DNA of 64,000 bases from Alphaproteobacteria bacterium (GCA_020445145.1 JAGRHC010000018.1:180691-244690); one strand, 5' to 3'. Shown: positions 35,750-45,643, counted from the first letter of the stretch. A program made the numbers and translations. The notes: a model not told the origin generated them from the letters alone.

Positions 35750-36298
35750 ATGACAAAACAAAAATCAAATGGTACCCACACCGTTATTTTAGAGCGCTGT
35801 TTCGCGCCCAAAGGCTCTGTAATCATAAAACAAGGTGATTCAGCAAACTGCGCCTATCTGATCCAATCAGGGAAAGTCAGCATATATCGGGAAAGCAACG
35901 GGAATATCGTCGAGCTAGCTGAGCTGGGAACAGGTCAGATTATTGGCGAGATGGCCTTGTTGGCAAAAGAGGATATAAGATCTGCCGGTGTGAAGGCGCT
36001 TGAGGATTGTAATCTGATTTTAATAACAAGACAGACATTTCTTGAAAAGTTATCAAGAACCGACGCAACAATTAAGGCAATCATGACAATGCTTTCACAG
36101 CGTTTGGTCTCCCTGAATCACGAGTTCGCAGACGAAAGAGGGAGCACGGAAGAACTGGCAAAAGCAGCGGAAAACATATGTAAAAATGCAATGTCAAAAA
36201 TCAAAGACCCCAAAAAAGAAAAAGAATTTCAAAAAAACGTAAAAGCAAAGCTGGATAGTTTCTTAAAGTCTTTAAAAGCTTTTGAAGAGAATTCTTAA
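35750..36298 (+). CDS. Cyclic-nucleotide-binding domain protein
   Basis: A 182-residue protein with one cNMP-binding fold (residues 10-120: FAPKGSVIIKQGDSANCAYLIQSGKVSI, then the GQIIGEMALL phosphate-binding region). The last 60 residues are a charged helical tail and lack a helix-turn-helix, so it is not a complete CRP/FNR regulator. The arginine of the usual phosphate-binding RxA motif appears in KEDIRSAGV, slightly shifted. It follows phaB at 95 bases; any link with PHB control is only positional. Confidence 0.8.
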   Translation: MTKQKSNGTHTVILERCFAPKGSVIIKQGDSANCAYLIQSGKVSIYRESNGNIVELAELGTGQIIGEMALLAKEDIRSAGVKALEDCNLILITRQTFLEKLSRTDATIKAIMTMLSQRLVSLNHEFADERGSTEELAKAAENICKNAMSKIKDPKKEKEFQKNVKAKLDSFLKSLKAFEENS

Positions 36299-36383
36299 GA
36301 CAGTTTCTAATTTTATCCCTTGTCGGTGTAGTACCTTTCCCGCTATAAAACGGTATTCCCCATTTTAAAAACAAGGGTGCGCC

Positions 36384-39300
36384 ATGAAACGCCTGCTGAT
36401 CGCCTTACCAACAATTCTCGTATTGCTTCTTGCCGCAGTATTTGTCGGCCCAAGCTTTATCGATTGGAACAAATACAAACCTGAAATCACAGAGCAGGTA
36501 AAAAAGGCCACAGGGTACAATATGGCTCTGGAAGGGGATCTGGCATTTTCACTTCTCCCATGGCCACGGCTTTCAATTGAAAAAACAAGCATATCAGTCC
36601 CTGTGGAAGGCACGCCCTCCAGCCCCTTCGCCTCATTCGACCGACTGGACATCAGCGTAGCCCTGATGCCACTTCTAAGTCAGGAGTTGCAGGTCAAAAC
36701 AGTAACCATTGTAAAACCTGAAATTAACTTGACTGTCCTTGCAAATGGAAAATTAAACGCACTGTCTCCTGAAATTGAGGCAATGACGGCAGGCAAGGAA
36801 AAAAAAGACGCTAACAACGCGATCCCTTCAGTTTCCCTTGATAAAATCAAGATCAAGGACGGGACGTTTACCTATGCTGACAGCAAGAGCAAAAGCCAGG
36901 TAAAACTGGAGAATATAAACGCAGACATCTCGGCTACGTCATTGTTCGGCCCCTACACAATCGATGGATCGATCATTTTCGAAGATCGAATATTCAATAT
37001 TTCCGCACAGGCAGAAAAGTTTATACCTCAATCTAAAACATTAGCCGTAAACATAAAAACAACAGTAAAGCCCGGAAATATTGAATTTAACTACGCCGGC
37101 GCACTGAATTTTGCGGATGGTGTATCATTACAAGGGCCGGTTAGCATACTTGTCGAGAGCCTCCCCAAAGCATTGGAGGCATTCGGAATTGCAAATCCCG
37201 GGATCAGTGATATTCCCTTAAGCACAAAAGGAATTGTGAGCGCAGATAAAAACGGTGTTCGTATAGGAGGTTTGGAAGTTTCCCCGGGACCAAATAAACT
37301 GCAGGGAGCTATGCAGGCTACATTCGCGCCGCAAACCTTCCAGATATTGCTAAAGTCCCCATCAAAAATGGACCTGTCTGCAATATATCCCGCAGCATCA
37401 TATGCAAAAAATGTTACTTTTGAGCTCACCGCGTCCGGAGATGCAAACAAAATTACGCTCTCAAATACAACGCTTGATCTGGATGGCAACAAACTAAAAA
37501 TATCTGGCGACTACATTCTAAAAACGAAGTCCGGGCGTTCATTGCTGGCTCTAAATATCGATACGGATAAAATTGATTATGATGCGATAGCAGAGAAGCT
37601 TTCAAAATCATCACAATCGCAACCTCAAGACATCGAAAGCAGTTTAAAAAATATCCAGATTCCATTAGATGTTGACATGAATTTCTCATCTGAAACGCTT
37701 CGGTATCAAAAGCAAGATATAAAAGGTCTGAACGCAAAGATTTCTCTAAGGGAAAATAGCGCAAATATTCAAAATTTATCCATAAAATCATACATGGGGT
37801 CTAATATATCCGTGACGGGCGGTATAGAAAACATGCGCGCCCTGCAAGGGATCACAGTGAATGCCGATTTGGATGCATCTGACATCAAAGCGCTCCTAAA
37901 AGGAAACGGAATTGATACTGCAAGCCTCCCGGCTGCGCTTGATAAAGTCAAGGCGAAGACCAAATGGAGTGGTTCCGCCACGCAAATGGACGTAACGGCC
38001 AACATTTCTGCTATGGATGGCGAAATCATCGCGCAGGGCGCTGTAAAAACACCGCTGTCACAGCCATCAGTCATGAATGTAACTGTGCAGGTCAAGCATC
38101 CTGATCTGGAAAAAGCGCTGACAGCGTTATCAGGGACTTCAATTAAAAGCGAAAATCTTTCCGGCCCCTTGGATCTTTACGCAAAAGTTAGCCAGATCGG
38201 TCAAAGTTATAAATTAGAGGACATAAGCGGGAAACTTGCAGGAAGCACAGTAACAGGAACAGCGCTCGCAGATCTTTCGCAAACCAAACCCTACATAAAA
38301 AGTGACCTTGATTTCGGTAAACTCTCTTTGAAAACAATTGTAAGTGACACAAGTTCAGCAGGCTCAAGCCAAGGATCTGAGCGCTGGTCGCGTGAACCCA
38401 TCAACACGCAGGGGCTTCAGGCAATAAACGCAGATATTAGCATCTCAGCCAAATCCTTAAACTATGGGCCTTGGCCAATGCAAGAGCCGAAAATGAAGCT
38501 GCAGCTCAAAGATGGGACATTAGATATTAGCCAGCTTGAGGCAGGAATATTCGATGGCCGCATCTCGGTCAACGCAAAAATAAGCGCAGCGCCGCAAGAG
38601 CGTCAGCCACTGCACATTGAGGGAAATAGTAAACTCGAAAATGTCGCAATCGGCCCACTCGTAAAAGCGCTTTCCGGTACGCAGCTCATCAAGGCCAGCG
38701 GCATCGTCAGCATGGATACACAGGTCAGCACATCCGGCAACAGCCCGGCCGCGCTGGTTTACGATCTCTCTGGGCAGGGGACTGTCACAGGAAACAATAT
38801 CGTTCTCGAAGGCGTCGATATAACGCGCTTTGCCAGAGCGTTATCAGAAGAAAGCAAGCCGGGTGATACCGCGCTTGGTTTGTGGAAAGGAAGTACAAAA
38901 GGTGGATCGACGTCCTTTGATACGCTCGATGGAAACTACGCAATCACAGAAGGCATAATAAACATAGCCAAACTGGATCTGGATGGCCCGGGGGCAAGCA
39001 TCGCAACAACAGGAAATATCAACCTTCCGCAATGGACATTGGCTACAAAACACCACATAACAGTAAAAAATCGTGACGATGTGCCGCCTTTTGATGTCAG
39101 CTTTAATGGCTCAATCGACAACCCGGGGCAGACATTCGGTCAAGGATTGCTGCAAGATTATCTAAGCCGCAAGGTAAACCGCAAGGTCCAAAGCATTTTA
39201 TCCAAAAAGCTTGGCCTGCCTACGGAAGAGGGGCAGGATGCAACCGACCCACAAAATGTTGAGCCGGCCGACGGGGCGCAGCAAGATAGTGGCACCTCAG

Positions 39301-39422
39301 AATTGCTGCAGCAAAATTCCAGCCAGCAAGACCAACAAGACGCAGTGCCGTCTGAAAAAGAGCAAGTAAATGAGTTTAAGAAAAAAGCAATTGAGGGCCT
39401 GATCAAGGGGCTAATGCAATAA
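36384..39422 (+). CDS. AsmA family protein
   Basis: A 1012-residue protein of the AsmA/TamB-like superfamily. An N-terminal membrane segment (residues 4-25) is followed by the AsmA start FIDWNKYKPEITEQVKKATG, a long periplasmic region of repeating beta strands, and a C-terminal AsmA domain. The last 60 residues are glutamine-rich and acidic. AsmA-like proteins are thought to shuttle phospholipids between membranes. It is convergent with the ribbon-helix-helix gene with a gap of 4 bases. Confidence 0.9.
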   Translation: MKRLLIALPTILVLLLAAVFVGPSFIDWNKYKPEITEQVKKATGYNMALEGDLAFSLLPWPRLSIEKTSISVPVEGTPSSPFASFDRLDISVALMPLLSQELQVKTVTIVKPEINLTVLANGKLNALSPEIEAMTAGKEKKDANNAIPSVSLDKIKIKDGTFTYADSKSKSQVKLENINADISATSLFGPYTIDGSIIFEDRIFNISAQAEKFIPQSKTLAVNIKTTVKPGNIEFNYAGALNFADGVSLQGPVSILVESLPKALEAFGIANPGISDIPLSTKGIVSADKNGVRIGGLEVSPGPNKLQGAMQATFAPQTFQILLKSPSKMDLSAIYPAASYAKNVTFELTASGDANKITLSNTTLDLDGNKLKISGDYILKTKSGRSLLALNIDTDKIDYDAIAEKLSKSSQSQPQDIESSLKNIQIPLDVDMNFSSETLRYQKQDIKGLNAKISLRENSANIQNLSIKSYMGSNISVTGGIENMRALQGITVNADLDASDIKALLKGNGIDTASLPAALDKVKAKTKWSGSATQMDVTANISAMDGEIIAQGAVKTPLSQPSVMNVTVQVKHPDLEKALTALSGTSIKSENLSGPLDLYAKVSQIGQSYKLEDISGKLAGSTVTGTALADLSQTKPYIKSDLDFGKLSLKTIVSDTSSAGSSQGSERWSREPINTQGLQAINADISISAKSLNYGPWPMQEPKMKLQLKDGTLDISQLEAGIFDGRISVNAKISAAPQERQPLHIEGNSKLENVAIGPLVKALSGTQLIKASGIVSMDTQVSTSGNSPAALVYDLSGQGTVTGNNIVLEGVDITRFARALSEESKPGDTALGLWKGSTKGGSTSFDTLDGNYAITEGIINIAKLDLDGPGASIATTGNINLPQWTLATKHHITVKNRDDVPPFDVSFNGSIDNPGQTFGQGLLQDYLSRKVNRKVQSILSKKLGLPTEEGQDATDPQNVEPADGAQQDSGTSELLQQNSSQQDQQDAVPSEKEQVNEFKKKAIEGLIKGLMQ

Positions 39423-39426
39423 GAGC

Positions 39427-39651
39427 CTAGCCCATACATTTGGCCAGAAGGCTATGAAGCACAAAAACGCGCAGGGCGCTGGAAAGGTTTTCATCCTCAC
39501 CGCGCCCCGCGTCAACTTCCTCAATAAGAAGATTTAAAGATCTCTTCTGTTCAGCAGCAATATCACTCAAAATCTGCCAAAACGGATCTTCCAGAGAAAC
39601 ACTGGTAGAGTGTCCGGCAATTTTAACCGATCGCTTGCGTACGAGACTCAT
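39427..39651 (-). CDS. Ribbon-helix-helix protein
   Basis: A 74-residue protein with the ribbon-helix-helix pattern: SVKIAGHSTSVSLEDPFWQ as the strand, then two helices, LSDIAAEQKRSLNLLIEEVD and LSSALRVFVLHSLL. It belongs to the RHH_4 type common in alphaproteobacteria. Such proteins usually bind DNA as dimers; the target is unknown. It is 14 bases upstream of fumC-direction neighbours on the opposite side: the fumC stop lies at 39666, so it would follow fumC in the same transcript. Confidence 0.8.
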   Translation of the reverse strand: MSLVRKRSVKIAGHSTSVSLEDPFWQILSDIAAEQKRSLNLLIEEVDAGRGEDENLSSALRVFVLHSLLAKCMG

Positions 39652-39665
39652 AGAACGCGAAAAAC

Positions 39666-41087
39666 CTAATCGCGCGGACGGATCATGTCGATCGGCCGTA
39701 CCCAGTCCTTAAATTGCTCTTCCGTCAAAAGACCAAGAGCCAAAGCGGCATCTTTCAATGTTGTTCCTTCCATATGCGCCTTTTTGGCAATTTTGGCGGC
39801 ATTGTCATACCCGATATGCGGATTAAGCGCAGTCACCAGCATGAGGCTCTCATTAAGAAGCTTCGTAATACGCTCTTCATTGGCCTCAATCCCGACAACG
39901 CAATTATCCGTGAAGCTATTGCAGCCATCGGCAATCAGGCGGATCGACTGCAGGACGTTGTAGATAATGACAGGCTTAAAGACATTCAGCTCAAAATGCC
40001 CGTTCGATCCCGCAACGGTAACAGCAACATGGTTTCCCATGACCTGCGCACAAAGCATCGTCATCGCCTCACATTGCGTCGGGTTAACCTTGCCGGGCAT
40101 AATAGAAGAGCCAGGCTCGTTCGCTGGCAAAGAAATCTCGCCGATACCGCAGCGCGGACCGGACCCGAGCAGGCGCAGGTCGTTTGCGATTTTCATCAGG
40201 GAGACCGCAAGAACATTCAGCATGCCTGAGACTTCAACCAGCGCATCATGCGCAGCAAGGGCCTCAAATTTATTCTCCGCCGTAACAAACGGAAGGTCGG
40301 AAATCTTGGCAACATTATCTGCAAAACCTTCCGCAAAACCGGCTTTAGAGTTAATTCCAGTCCCGACAGCTGTCCCGCCCTGCGCCAACTGCAACAAACG
40401 CGGCATAGCATCCTTCACACGCGCAATACCAAACTCGATTTGCTTCGCGTAGCCCGAGAATTCCTGGCCCAGTGTAAGAGGGGTCGCATCCTGCAGGTGA
40501 GTTCGTCCAATTTTAACAATATCCTCAAAGGCTTTGGCCTTTTGATCCAGCGCTGCATGCAAATGCTCCAGCGCAGGCAAAAGCTCGTGATAAACCTGCT
40601 CAGCAGCCGCAATATGCATCGCAGTAGGGAATGTATCATTCGAGGATTGCCCCATATTAACGTGATCATTCGGGTGAACCGGTGATTTACTACCGCGCTC
40701 ACCGCCTAAAATCTCGATCGCACGGTTCGAAATAACTTCATTCGCATTCATATTGCTCTGCGTCCCGGAACCGGTCTGCCATACGACGAGAGGAAATTCC
40801 TCAAGCAGGCTACCGTCAATAACCTCATCCGCAGCCTGAACAATCGCCGCGCCCAGTTCCTTATCCAGAACGCCAAGGGCAATATTTGTCAGCGCCGAAG
40901 CCTTCTTTTGAACCCCCAGAGCACGGATCAGCGGCGCAGGCATTTTTTCGCCACCGATCTTGAAGTTTTGCAAAGAGCGCTGTGTCTGCGCCCCCCAATA
41001 ACGATTCGCAGGAACCTCAATTGCACCTATTGAATCTGTTTCGGTCCTCGTTTCAAGTGATTTTAGGTTCCGGGCTGCATCAGTCAT
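39666..41087 (-). CDS. fumC: Class II fumarate hydratase
   Basis: A 473-residue homotetrameric fumarase that interconverts fumarate and malate in the citric acid cycle. It has the superfamily signature [15 protein letters not shown], the substrate region [12 protein letters not shown] and the substrate-binding [16 protein letters not shown] stretch. The ATG at 41087 follows AGGAG by 8 bases; a GTG at 41096 would overlap that site and is not used. It needs no iron-sulfur cluster, unlike class I. It follows purK. Confidence 0.97.
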   Translation of the reverse strand: MTDAARNLKSLETRTETDSIGAIEVPANRYWGAQTQRSLQNFKIGGEKMPAPLIRALGVQKKASALTNIALGVLDKELGAAIVQAADEVIDGSLLEEFPLVVWQTGSGTQSNMNANEVISNRAIEILGGERGSKSPVHPNDHVNMGQSSNDTFPTAMHIAAAEQVYHELLPALEHLHAALDQKAKAFEDIVKIGRTHLQDATPLTLGQEFSGYAKQIEFGIARVKDAMPRLLQLAQGGTAVGTGINSKAGFAEGFADNVAKISDLPFVTAENKFEALAAHDALVEVSGMLNVLAVSLMKIANDLRLLGSGPRCGIGEISLPANEPGSSIMPGKVNPTQCEAMTMLCAQVMGNHVAVTVAGSNGHFELNVFKPVIIYNVLQSIRLIADGCNSFTDNCVVGIEANEERITKLLNESLMLVTALNPHIGYDNAAKIAKKAHMEGTTLKDAALALGLLTEEQFKDWVRPIDMIRPRD

Positions 41088-41111
41088 CTTGTTCACTCCT
41101 GTTTCAAAAAG

Positions 41112-42203
41112 TTAATCGCTCAAAGGTTTAATAAAGGTCACATGCCCCATTTTGCGTCCGGCGCGTGCCTCATGTTTGCCGTACAAATGAAGGCAGGCAT
41201 TCTCTTGTGCCATGTAATCCGGGGTTTTTAGAATATCATCGCCAATAAGATTGAGCATCTCTGCATCACTATGGCGCGCAGATGAGCCAACGGGCAGGCC
41301 GCAGACCGTGCGAACATGCTGTTCAAACTGAGAAACGGAGCAGGCATCTATCGTCCAGTGCCCGGAATTATGCGTACGCGGGGCAATTTCATTCGCAAGA
41401 AGCCGTCCATCCTTCGTGACAAAAAGCTCAAGCGTCAACACGCCGACAAGCCCAACACCCTCCGCAAGTTTTTCCGCCATAGAAAAAGCGTTTGAAGCGA
41501 GGGCTGGCGGGAAGGGGGCAGGAACAGTTGTCCGGTGAAGAATATGATGCTTGTGCTCGTTCAGCATTGGGCCGTAAAGCGCTGTTTTTCCATTAATATC
41601 CCGCGCTATAATCACGGAAACCTCATCCGAAAAATCTACAGCCTCCTCAATAATCAAAGCCTGCCCGTCATGACGCATCAAAAAATCTTGAAAATCAGGA
41701 TTATTTGCAATGCCTTGCGCAGAGCAGAAAATCTGGCCTTTGCCGTCATATCCAAAACGCACCGTCTTGGCTACAAAAGCCTTTGCTGCCCAGGAATGAA
41801 GAGTTTTTTCTAACGCCTCAAGCCCCTCAAAAGCCGCCCACTGCGCGGTCTCGATTCCCAGACTATTTAAGTAGGACTTCTCACGGATACGATCTTGAGA
41901 GACATCCAGCAACTGCCGTCCGGGCCGCACAGATCCCGGTTTTAGTTTTTCAAGGTAATCAATTGTTTCAACAGGGATATTTTCGAACTCATAAGAGATA
42001 AAATCAACTTTTTCGGAAAATTTTTCCAGCGCCGTCAGGTCATCATAGGACGCATAAATCGTCTCGCGCACCACATAAGAAGCCGGGCAATCAACCTCTG
42101 GACAGAAAATAATCACGGGAATCCCGAGACGGGCCGCCGCCAACGCGCTCATGCGGCCCAGTTGTCCGCCGCCCAGAATGCCAAGTATCTTTGTATCAGT
42201 CAT
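41112..42203 (-). CDS. purK: 5-(carboxyamino)imidazole ribonucleotide synthase
   Basis: A 363-residue ATP-grasp enzyme that makes N5-CAIR from AIR, bicarbonate and ATP in purine synthesis. The N-terminus is the family start KILGILGGGQLGRM, and the ATP-grasp region contains FVAKTVRFGYDGKGQ and NEIAPRTHNSGHWTIDA. The ATG at 42203 gives this N-terminus; an in-frame start at 42272 would overlap purE. It lies 13 bases after purE, its pathway partner. Confidence 0.97.
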   Translation of the reverse strand: MTDTKILGILGGGQLGRMSALAAARLGIPVIIFCPEVDCPASYVVRETIYASYDDLTALEKFSEKVDFISYEFENIPVETIDYLEKLKPGSVRPGRQLLDVSQDRIREKSYLNSLGIETAQWAAFEGLEALEKTLHSWAAKAFVAKTVRFGYDGKGQIFCSAQGIANNPDFQDFLMRHDGQALIIEEAVDFSDEVSVIIARDINGKTALYGPMLNEHKHHILHRTTVPAPFPPALASNAFSMAEKLAEGVGLVGVLTLELFVTKDGRLLANEIAPRTHNSGHWTIDACSVSQFEQHVRTVCGLPVGSSARHSDAEMLNLIGDDILKTPDYMAQENACLHLYGKHEARAGRKMGHVTFIKPLSD

Positions 42204-42216
42204 GAAAAAGGATTTA

Positions 42217-42714
42217 TCACCCGTCAGGGTTTTCAGCAACACTTTGCGTTTGTTTTTCCCGTAAATCATCAAGGCGCTGTGCCAAACCTGAATCTGACAG
42301 TGCTAGAATAGAGGCCGCAAGCAACGCCGCATTCTTTGCACCGGCTGGACCGATCGCAAGCGTCCCGACCGGAACGCCGCCCGGCATCTGGACAATCGAC
42401 AAAAGACTATCCATTCCTTTTAGCGCCTTGCTTTTTACAGGCACCCCAAGAACAGGCAACTGCGTCAGGCTTGCCGCCATGCCCGGAAGATGGGCCGCTC
42501 CGCCAGCCCCTGCGATAATAACTTTAAGGCCACGGCTCTTCGCGCCCTTTGCATACTCATACAAGCGCTCAGGTGTACGGTGAGCAGAAACGATTTTGCA
42601 CTCATGCGCCACGCCGAGCTCATGCAAAATATCATGTGCATGGCTCATCGTCTCCCAGTCGGACTGGGAACCCATAATAACGCCAACGAGGGGATGTGCA
42701 TCGGAATGTGTCAT
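42217..42714 (-). CDS. purE: N5-carboxyaminoimidazole ribonucleotide mutase
   Basis: A 165-residue class I PurE. It has [13 protein letters not shown] near the N-terminus with the substrate-binding Ser, [14 protein letters not shown] with the catalytic His, and [14 protein letters not shown]. It converts N5-CAIR to CAIR. It precedes purK. The small genes upstream (42784 and 43137) lie between it and the YdcH gene. Confidence 0.97.
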   Translation of the reverse strand: MTHSDAHPLVGVIMGSQSDWETMSHAHDILHELGVAHECKIVSAHRTPERLYEYAKGAKSRGLKVIIAGAGGAAHLPGMAASLTQLPVLGVPVKSKALKGMDSLLSIVQMPGGVPVGTLAIGPAGAKNAALLAASILALSDSGLAQRLDDLREKQTQSVAENPDG

Positions 42715-42783
42715 ATGAACCTTATAAGAAAAACAATATGATCACGCAATCGGTTTTTAATAGAGAGTCACAGAACAAAACAA

Positions 42784-43062
42784 CTAAGGCAGGCAAGTTG
42801 TAAGTTCTACATAGTCCCCTTGTTTTAATTTCTTGTCAGGGTTGTAAATAACCACATCAGCACTATTGCCTTGTCGTTCGCAAACAAGAACTTGAACATC
42901 AACCGGAGCGTTATCCCCCACCTTGACTTGGGTGTGTCCTAATCGGCTAACATCTAGACCCGAGGCAGGAGAGACCTGTAAATGTGCGACTATGCCATCA
43001 GACCCAAGCCTCGTAACTGTTGCTCGAAAACTATTGGAAATACTTGGTCTTTTTCCTGTCAC
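42784..43062 (-). CDS. Small unknown protein, paralogue of the 43137 gene
   Basis: A 92-residue protein with a GTG start. It is predicted to be rich in beta strands: FRATVTRLGSDGIVAHLQV, then a VKVGDNAPVDVQVLV strand pair, ending LKQGDYVELTT. This order matches the next gene, and the two align over most of their length. No domain was recognised; a small beta-barrel such as an OB- or S1-like fold is only a guess. It lies between purE and the YdcH gene on the same strand. Confidence 0.65.
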   Translation of the reverse strand: MTGKRPSISNSFRATVTRLGSDGIVAHLQVSPASGLDVSRLGHTQVKVGDNAPVDVQVLVCERQGNSADVVIYNPDKKLKQGDYVELTTCLP

Positions 43063-43136
43063 GATTGCCTCCGTTTATTATCTCTATGGGGCGTTTGGTA
43101 CCAATTAAATATATTTAAATCAACAGGTAAGGGAGT

Positions 43137-43412
43137 TTATCCCATAAGCTCACTGTTAGGGCGAGGCTCAACCTCTAACATAAATCTATCGCCAGCACAA
43201 AAACGCCGCGAATTATCAATTTTTACAACCCCGATCGAGTTTGAAAATAATATGGTTATGGGCATTCTCTCCCCATCAACAACAGATGAGGCTCTACCAA
43301 GATTATTAGGGTGCGTTTGAAGGGAGGGAGAGAGCCTAACATCCGCTGTGCCATCATCATGGACGCGAACGACATCAGCGCGATAAGTAAATGTGTTACC
43401 CAGTTCAGACAA
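43137..43412 (-). CDS. Small unknown protein, paralogue of the 42784 gene
   Basis: A 91-residue protein whose pattern parallels the neighbouring gene: YRADVVRVHDDGTADVRLSP against FRATVTRLGSDGIVAHLQV, and FCAGDRFMLEVEPRP against LKQGDYVELTT. It is beta-rich, with no membrane segment or signal peptide. The gap between the two genes is 74 bases. They were probably formed by tandem duplication. Function unknown. Confidence 0.65.
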   Translation of the reverse strand: MSELGNTFTYRADVVRVHDDGTADVRLSPSLQTHPNNLGRASSVVDGERMPITILFSNSIGVVKIDNSRRFCAGDRFMLEVEPRPNSELMG

Positions 43413-43446
43413 AAAATATACCCTTTAGAATTCCCGCGCGCTAAAA

Positions 43447-43650
43447 CTAAGCAATAATATCGTCAATAAGAGCGCTCTCAAGCTTCTGAATCATATCTTT
43501 CAGCCAGAGCTTTTTCTTCTTAAGCTGCTGCATCTGCAAAAGATTGATCGGCTTGTCACCTGACGTCGCGTGCTCAATAAGAACGTCAAGCGCCTTATGC
43601 TCGCTTTTATATTCAGCGAGTCTGAGTTTCAGTTCGTCCTGATCTTCCAT
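43447..43650 (-). CDS. YdcH/DUF465 family small protein
   Basis: A protein of about 67 residues formed by two helices. The DUF465 core is visible as KALDVLIEHATSGDKPINLLQMQQLKKKKLWLKDMI. It is a short cytoplasmic helical hairpin of unknown role and is widespread in alphaproteobacteria, often beside purE/purK. An alternative TTG start at 43668 would add six residues. Confidence 0.85.
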   Translation of the reverse strand: MEDQDELKLRLAEYKSEHKALDVLIEHATSGDKPINLLQMQQLKKKKLWLKDMIQKLESALIDDIIA

Positions 43651-43854
43651 GTACGTTAAATCGCGCAATTTCTAATTAACCAAGGCATAAATTCTATCAC
43701 ATAATCGCCTGTTAGGTAACATAAAACCCCAAGAAAAGCAAAAAAATAGAGGGGCGTAGCGTGGAATTTCAATGTGGGGGCTGCCGGGCGAGCGCTGGTG
43801 TGATAGTAATAGAGGGTGAATCGCCTAAGGAATCAACGGGAGTATCATCGGAAA

Positions 43855-44934
43855 ATGAGTAAAAAACGTGTAGCCATTCTAACCAGTGGCGGTGACTGTG
43901 CAGGATTAAATGCCGTCATGCGCGCTGCAGTTCTGAGTGCAACAGCGCTTGGATGGGAAATAATTGGAATTGAAAATGGAACGGCCGGTTTGTTGGAGAG
44001 CCCTCCGAGATGGAGAATTCTAAAACCTGATGATTTTGATGGAACAGTCATGCGTCTCGGTGGAACTGTGCTTGGGACAACAAATTCCAGAAACCCGTTT
44101 GAATACAAAATGGATGATGGAAGAACCCTGGATAGATCCGATGAGTTGATCGCCGCCTTAAAAGAGCTGGGCGTCGATTCTGTGATCGGGATTGGCGGCG
44201 ATGGCAGTTTTGCTATTCTCGATAAATTAGTTAAAAAAGGCGATCTCAAATTTGTTGGCGTACCCAAGACAATCGACAACGATGTTGGCCTGACGGATTT
44301 CTCCGTAGGGTTTGATACGGCCGTCTCTGTCGCGACAGAAGCGCTTGATCGCCTGCAGCCGACAGCAGCAAGTCACGACCGTGTTATGCTCCTGGAGGTC
44401 ATGGGACGTGATGCAGGTCACATCGCCGTCGCAGCGGGAATTGCGGGCGGAGCAGATGTCATTCTGATTCCTGAAATTCCATACACAATCGAAAATATCG
44501 CCTCCAAAATAACAGAAGTAAAAGAAAGCGGTAGAAACTTTGCTCTGGTCATTGTCTCGGAAGCCGTCCGCACACCGGATGGCAGAAAGCATGAAGTGGT
44601 CTATCACGGCGGTGAAACACGCTACGGCGGCATAGCGGAATATCTGGGGGTCCAGATTGCAAACGCAACAGGTTCCGAAACCCGTGTAACCGTTCTCGGG
44701 CATGTTCAGCGCGGCGCGGCGCCAACCTATAACGATCGCCTTCTCGCCTCTGCCATGGGCGCAAAAGCTGTCGAGGTGCTGGCCCGCGGCGATCATGGTC
44801 GCATGGTGGCCTGGCAAAACCGCGATGTAACAGATGTCGCAATAGAAGATGCCATAAAAGAATGCTATACGGTTGCAACAGATGGTGTCCTCGTTCGAAC
44901 CGCAAGGGCATTAGGGATATCTTTTGGAGACTAA
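43855..44934 (+). CDS. pfkA: 6-phosphofructokinase, mixed-signature type
   Basis: A 359-residue phosphofructokinase A fold that phosphorylates fructose 6-phosphate. GGDGS (114-118) has Gly at the position that favours ATP. PKTIDND (137-143) has Lys at the position where classical ATP enzymes have Gly and PPi enzymes have Lys; D141 is catalytic. This Gly plus Lys combination is known in some ATP-dependent group III enzymes, so ATP use is likelier than PPi. The ATG at 43855 gives KKRVAILTSGGDCAGLN. Confidence 0.94.
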   Translation: MSKKRVAILTSGGDCAGLNAVMRAAVLSATALGWEIIGIENGTAGLLESPPRWRILKPDDFDGTVMRLGGTVLGTTNSRNPFEYKMDDGRTLDRSDELIAALKELGVDSVIGIGGDGSFAILDKLVKKGDLKFVGVPKTIDNDVGLTDFSVGFDTAVSVATEALDRLQPTAASHDRVMLLEVMGRDAGHIAVAAGIAGGADVILIPEIPYTIENIASKITEVKESGRNFALVIVSEAVRTPDGRKHEVVYHGGETRYGGIAEYLGVQIANATGSETRVTVLGHVQRGAAPTYNDRLLASAMGAKAVEVLARGDHGRMVAWQNRDVTDVAIEDAIKECYTVATDGVLVRTARALGISFGD

Positions 44935-45112
44935 ATAGGGGAACCAAAGAAGTATTCTTTTGTTTTTTCTGCAAATATTTGCGTATGGAAGATACCTTCA
45001 ATCTTGCAGCGAAATCTATTCAGCGATAAAATAGGTGCGGGAGTAGTCGTGAAACGGCAGTTCTTCTAAAACAAAGTAAAGTATAAATAACACTGAAAGT
45101 GACACGTCACCA

Positions 45113-45643
45113 ATGCTCTACGTACAACAATCCCTCGCTCCCGACGAAGAACTGGTCCACATAGGTAAATTCCACTGGATGTACACTGTGGGCGCCTTTA
45201 TGGCGATCTTCTGGGGGCTTGTGGGAAGCATACTCGTTATTGTCGCTGCCGTTTACGCGTACATGTATATGGGATTTATTCATCAGGACGTAACCGTTCT
45301 GGAATCCGTCCGAATTCTTCACCCGGCAATCCGGGCTTTTTCTTTTCTGGTCTTCGTATTCGGGCTCCTGAGATTCGCCGGTATGATGATTGTGAAAGCA
45401 ACAACAGAAATCGCCGTTACGACCAACAGGCTAATCTACAAGCGCGGCCTCGTTGCCCGTCAGGTCGGGGAAATTAACATTGACCGCATCGAAGGTGTAA
45501 ACGTCTTTCAGAGTATTCTGGGGCGTATCTTCAACTTTGGACGTGTAATGGTCCGCGGCATGGGGGTAGGGGAAGTGCTATTACCAACAATTGATGATCC
45601 GATCGCATTTCGGCGTGCAATCGAGAAAGCGAAATCCTTATGA
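45113..45643 (+). CDS. Bacterial PH-domain membrane protein 1
   Basis: A 176-residue protein with two membrane segments (about 25-50 and 62-84) followed by a bPH2/YdbS-like PH domain (ITTNRLIYKRGLVARQVGE pattern near residue 102, then INIDRIEGVNVFQSILGRIFNFG). It overlaps the next gene by 4 bases. The two genes form a translationally coupled pair of diverged relatives. bPH2 proteins are membrane-associated, and no activity is established. Confidence 0.88.
   Translation: MLYVQQSLAPDEELVHIGKFHWMYTVGAFMAIFWGLVGSILVIVAAVYAYMYMGFIHQDVTVLESVRILHPAIRAFSFLVFVFGLLRFAGMMIVKATTEIAVTTNRLIYKRGLVARQVGEINIDRIEGVNVFQSILGRIFNFGRVMVRGMGVGEVLLPTIDDPIAFRRAIEKAKSL

Noticed and set aside
44944-44972. Hairpin of AAAGAA/TTCTTT followed by T residues after pfkA
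   Set aside because: The stem is almost purely A-T and too weak to call a terminator with confidence.
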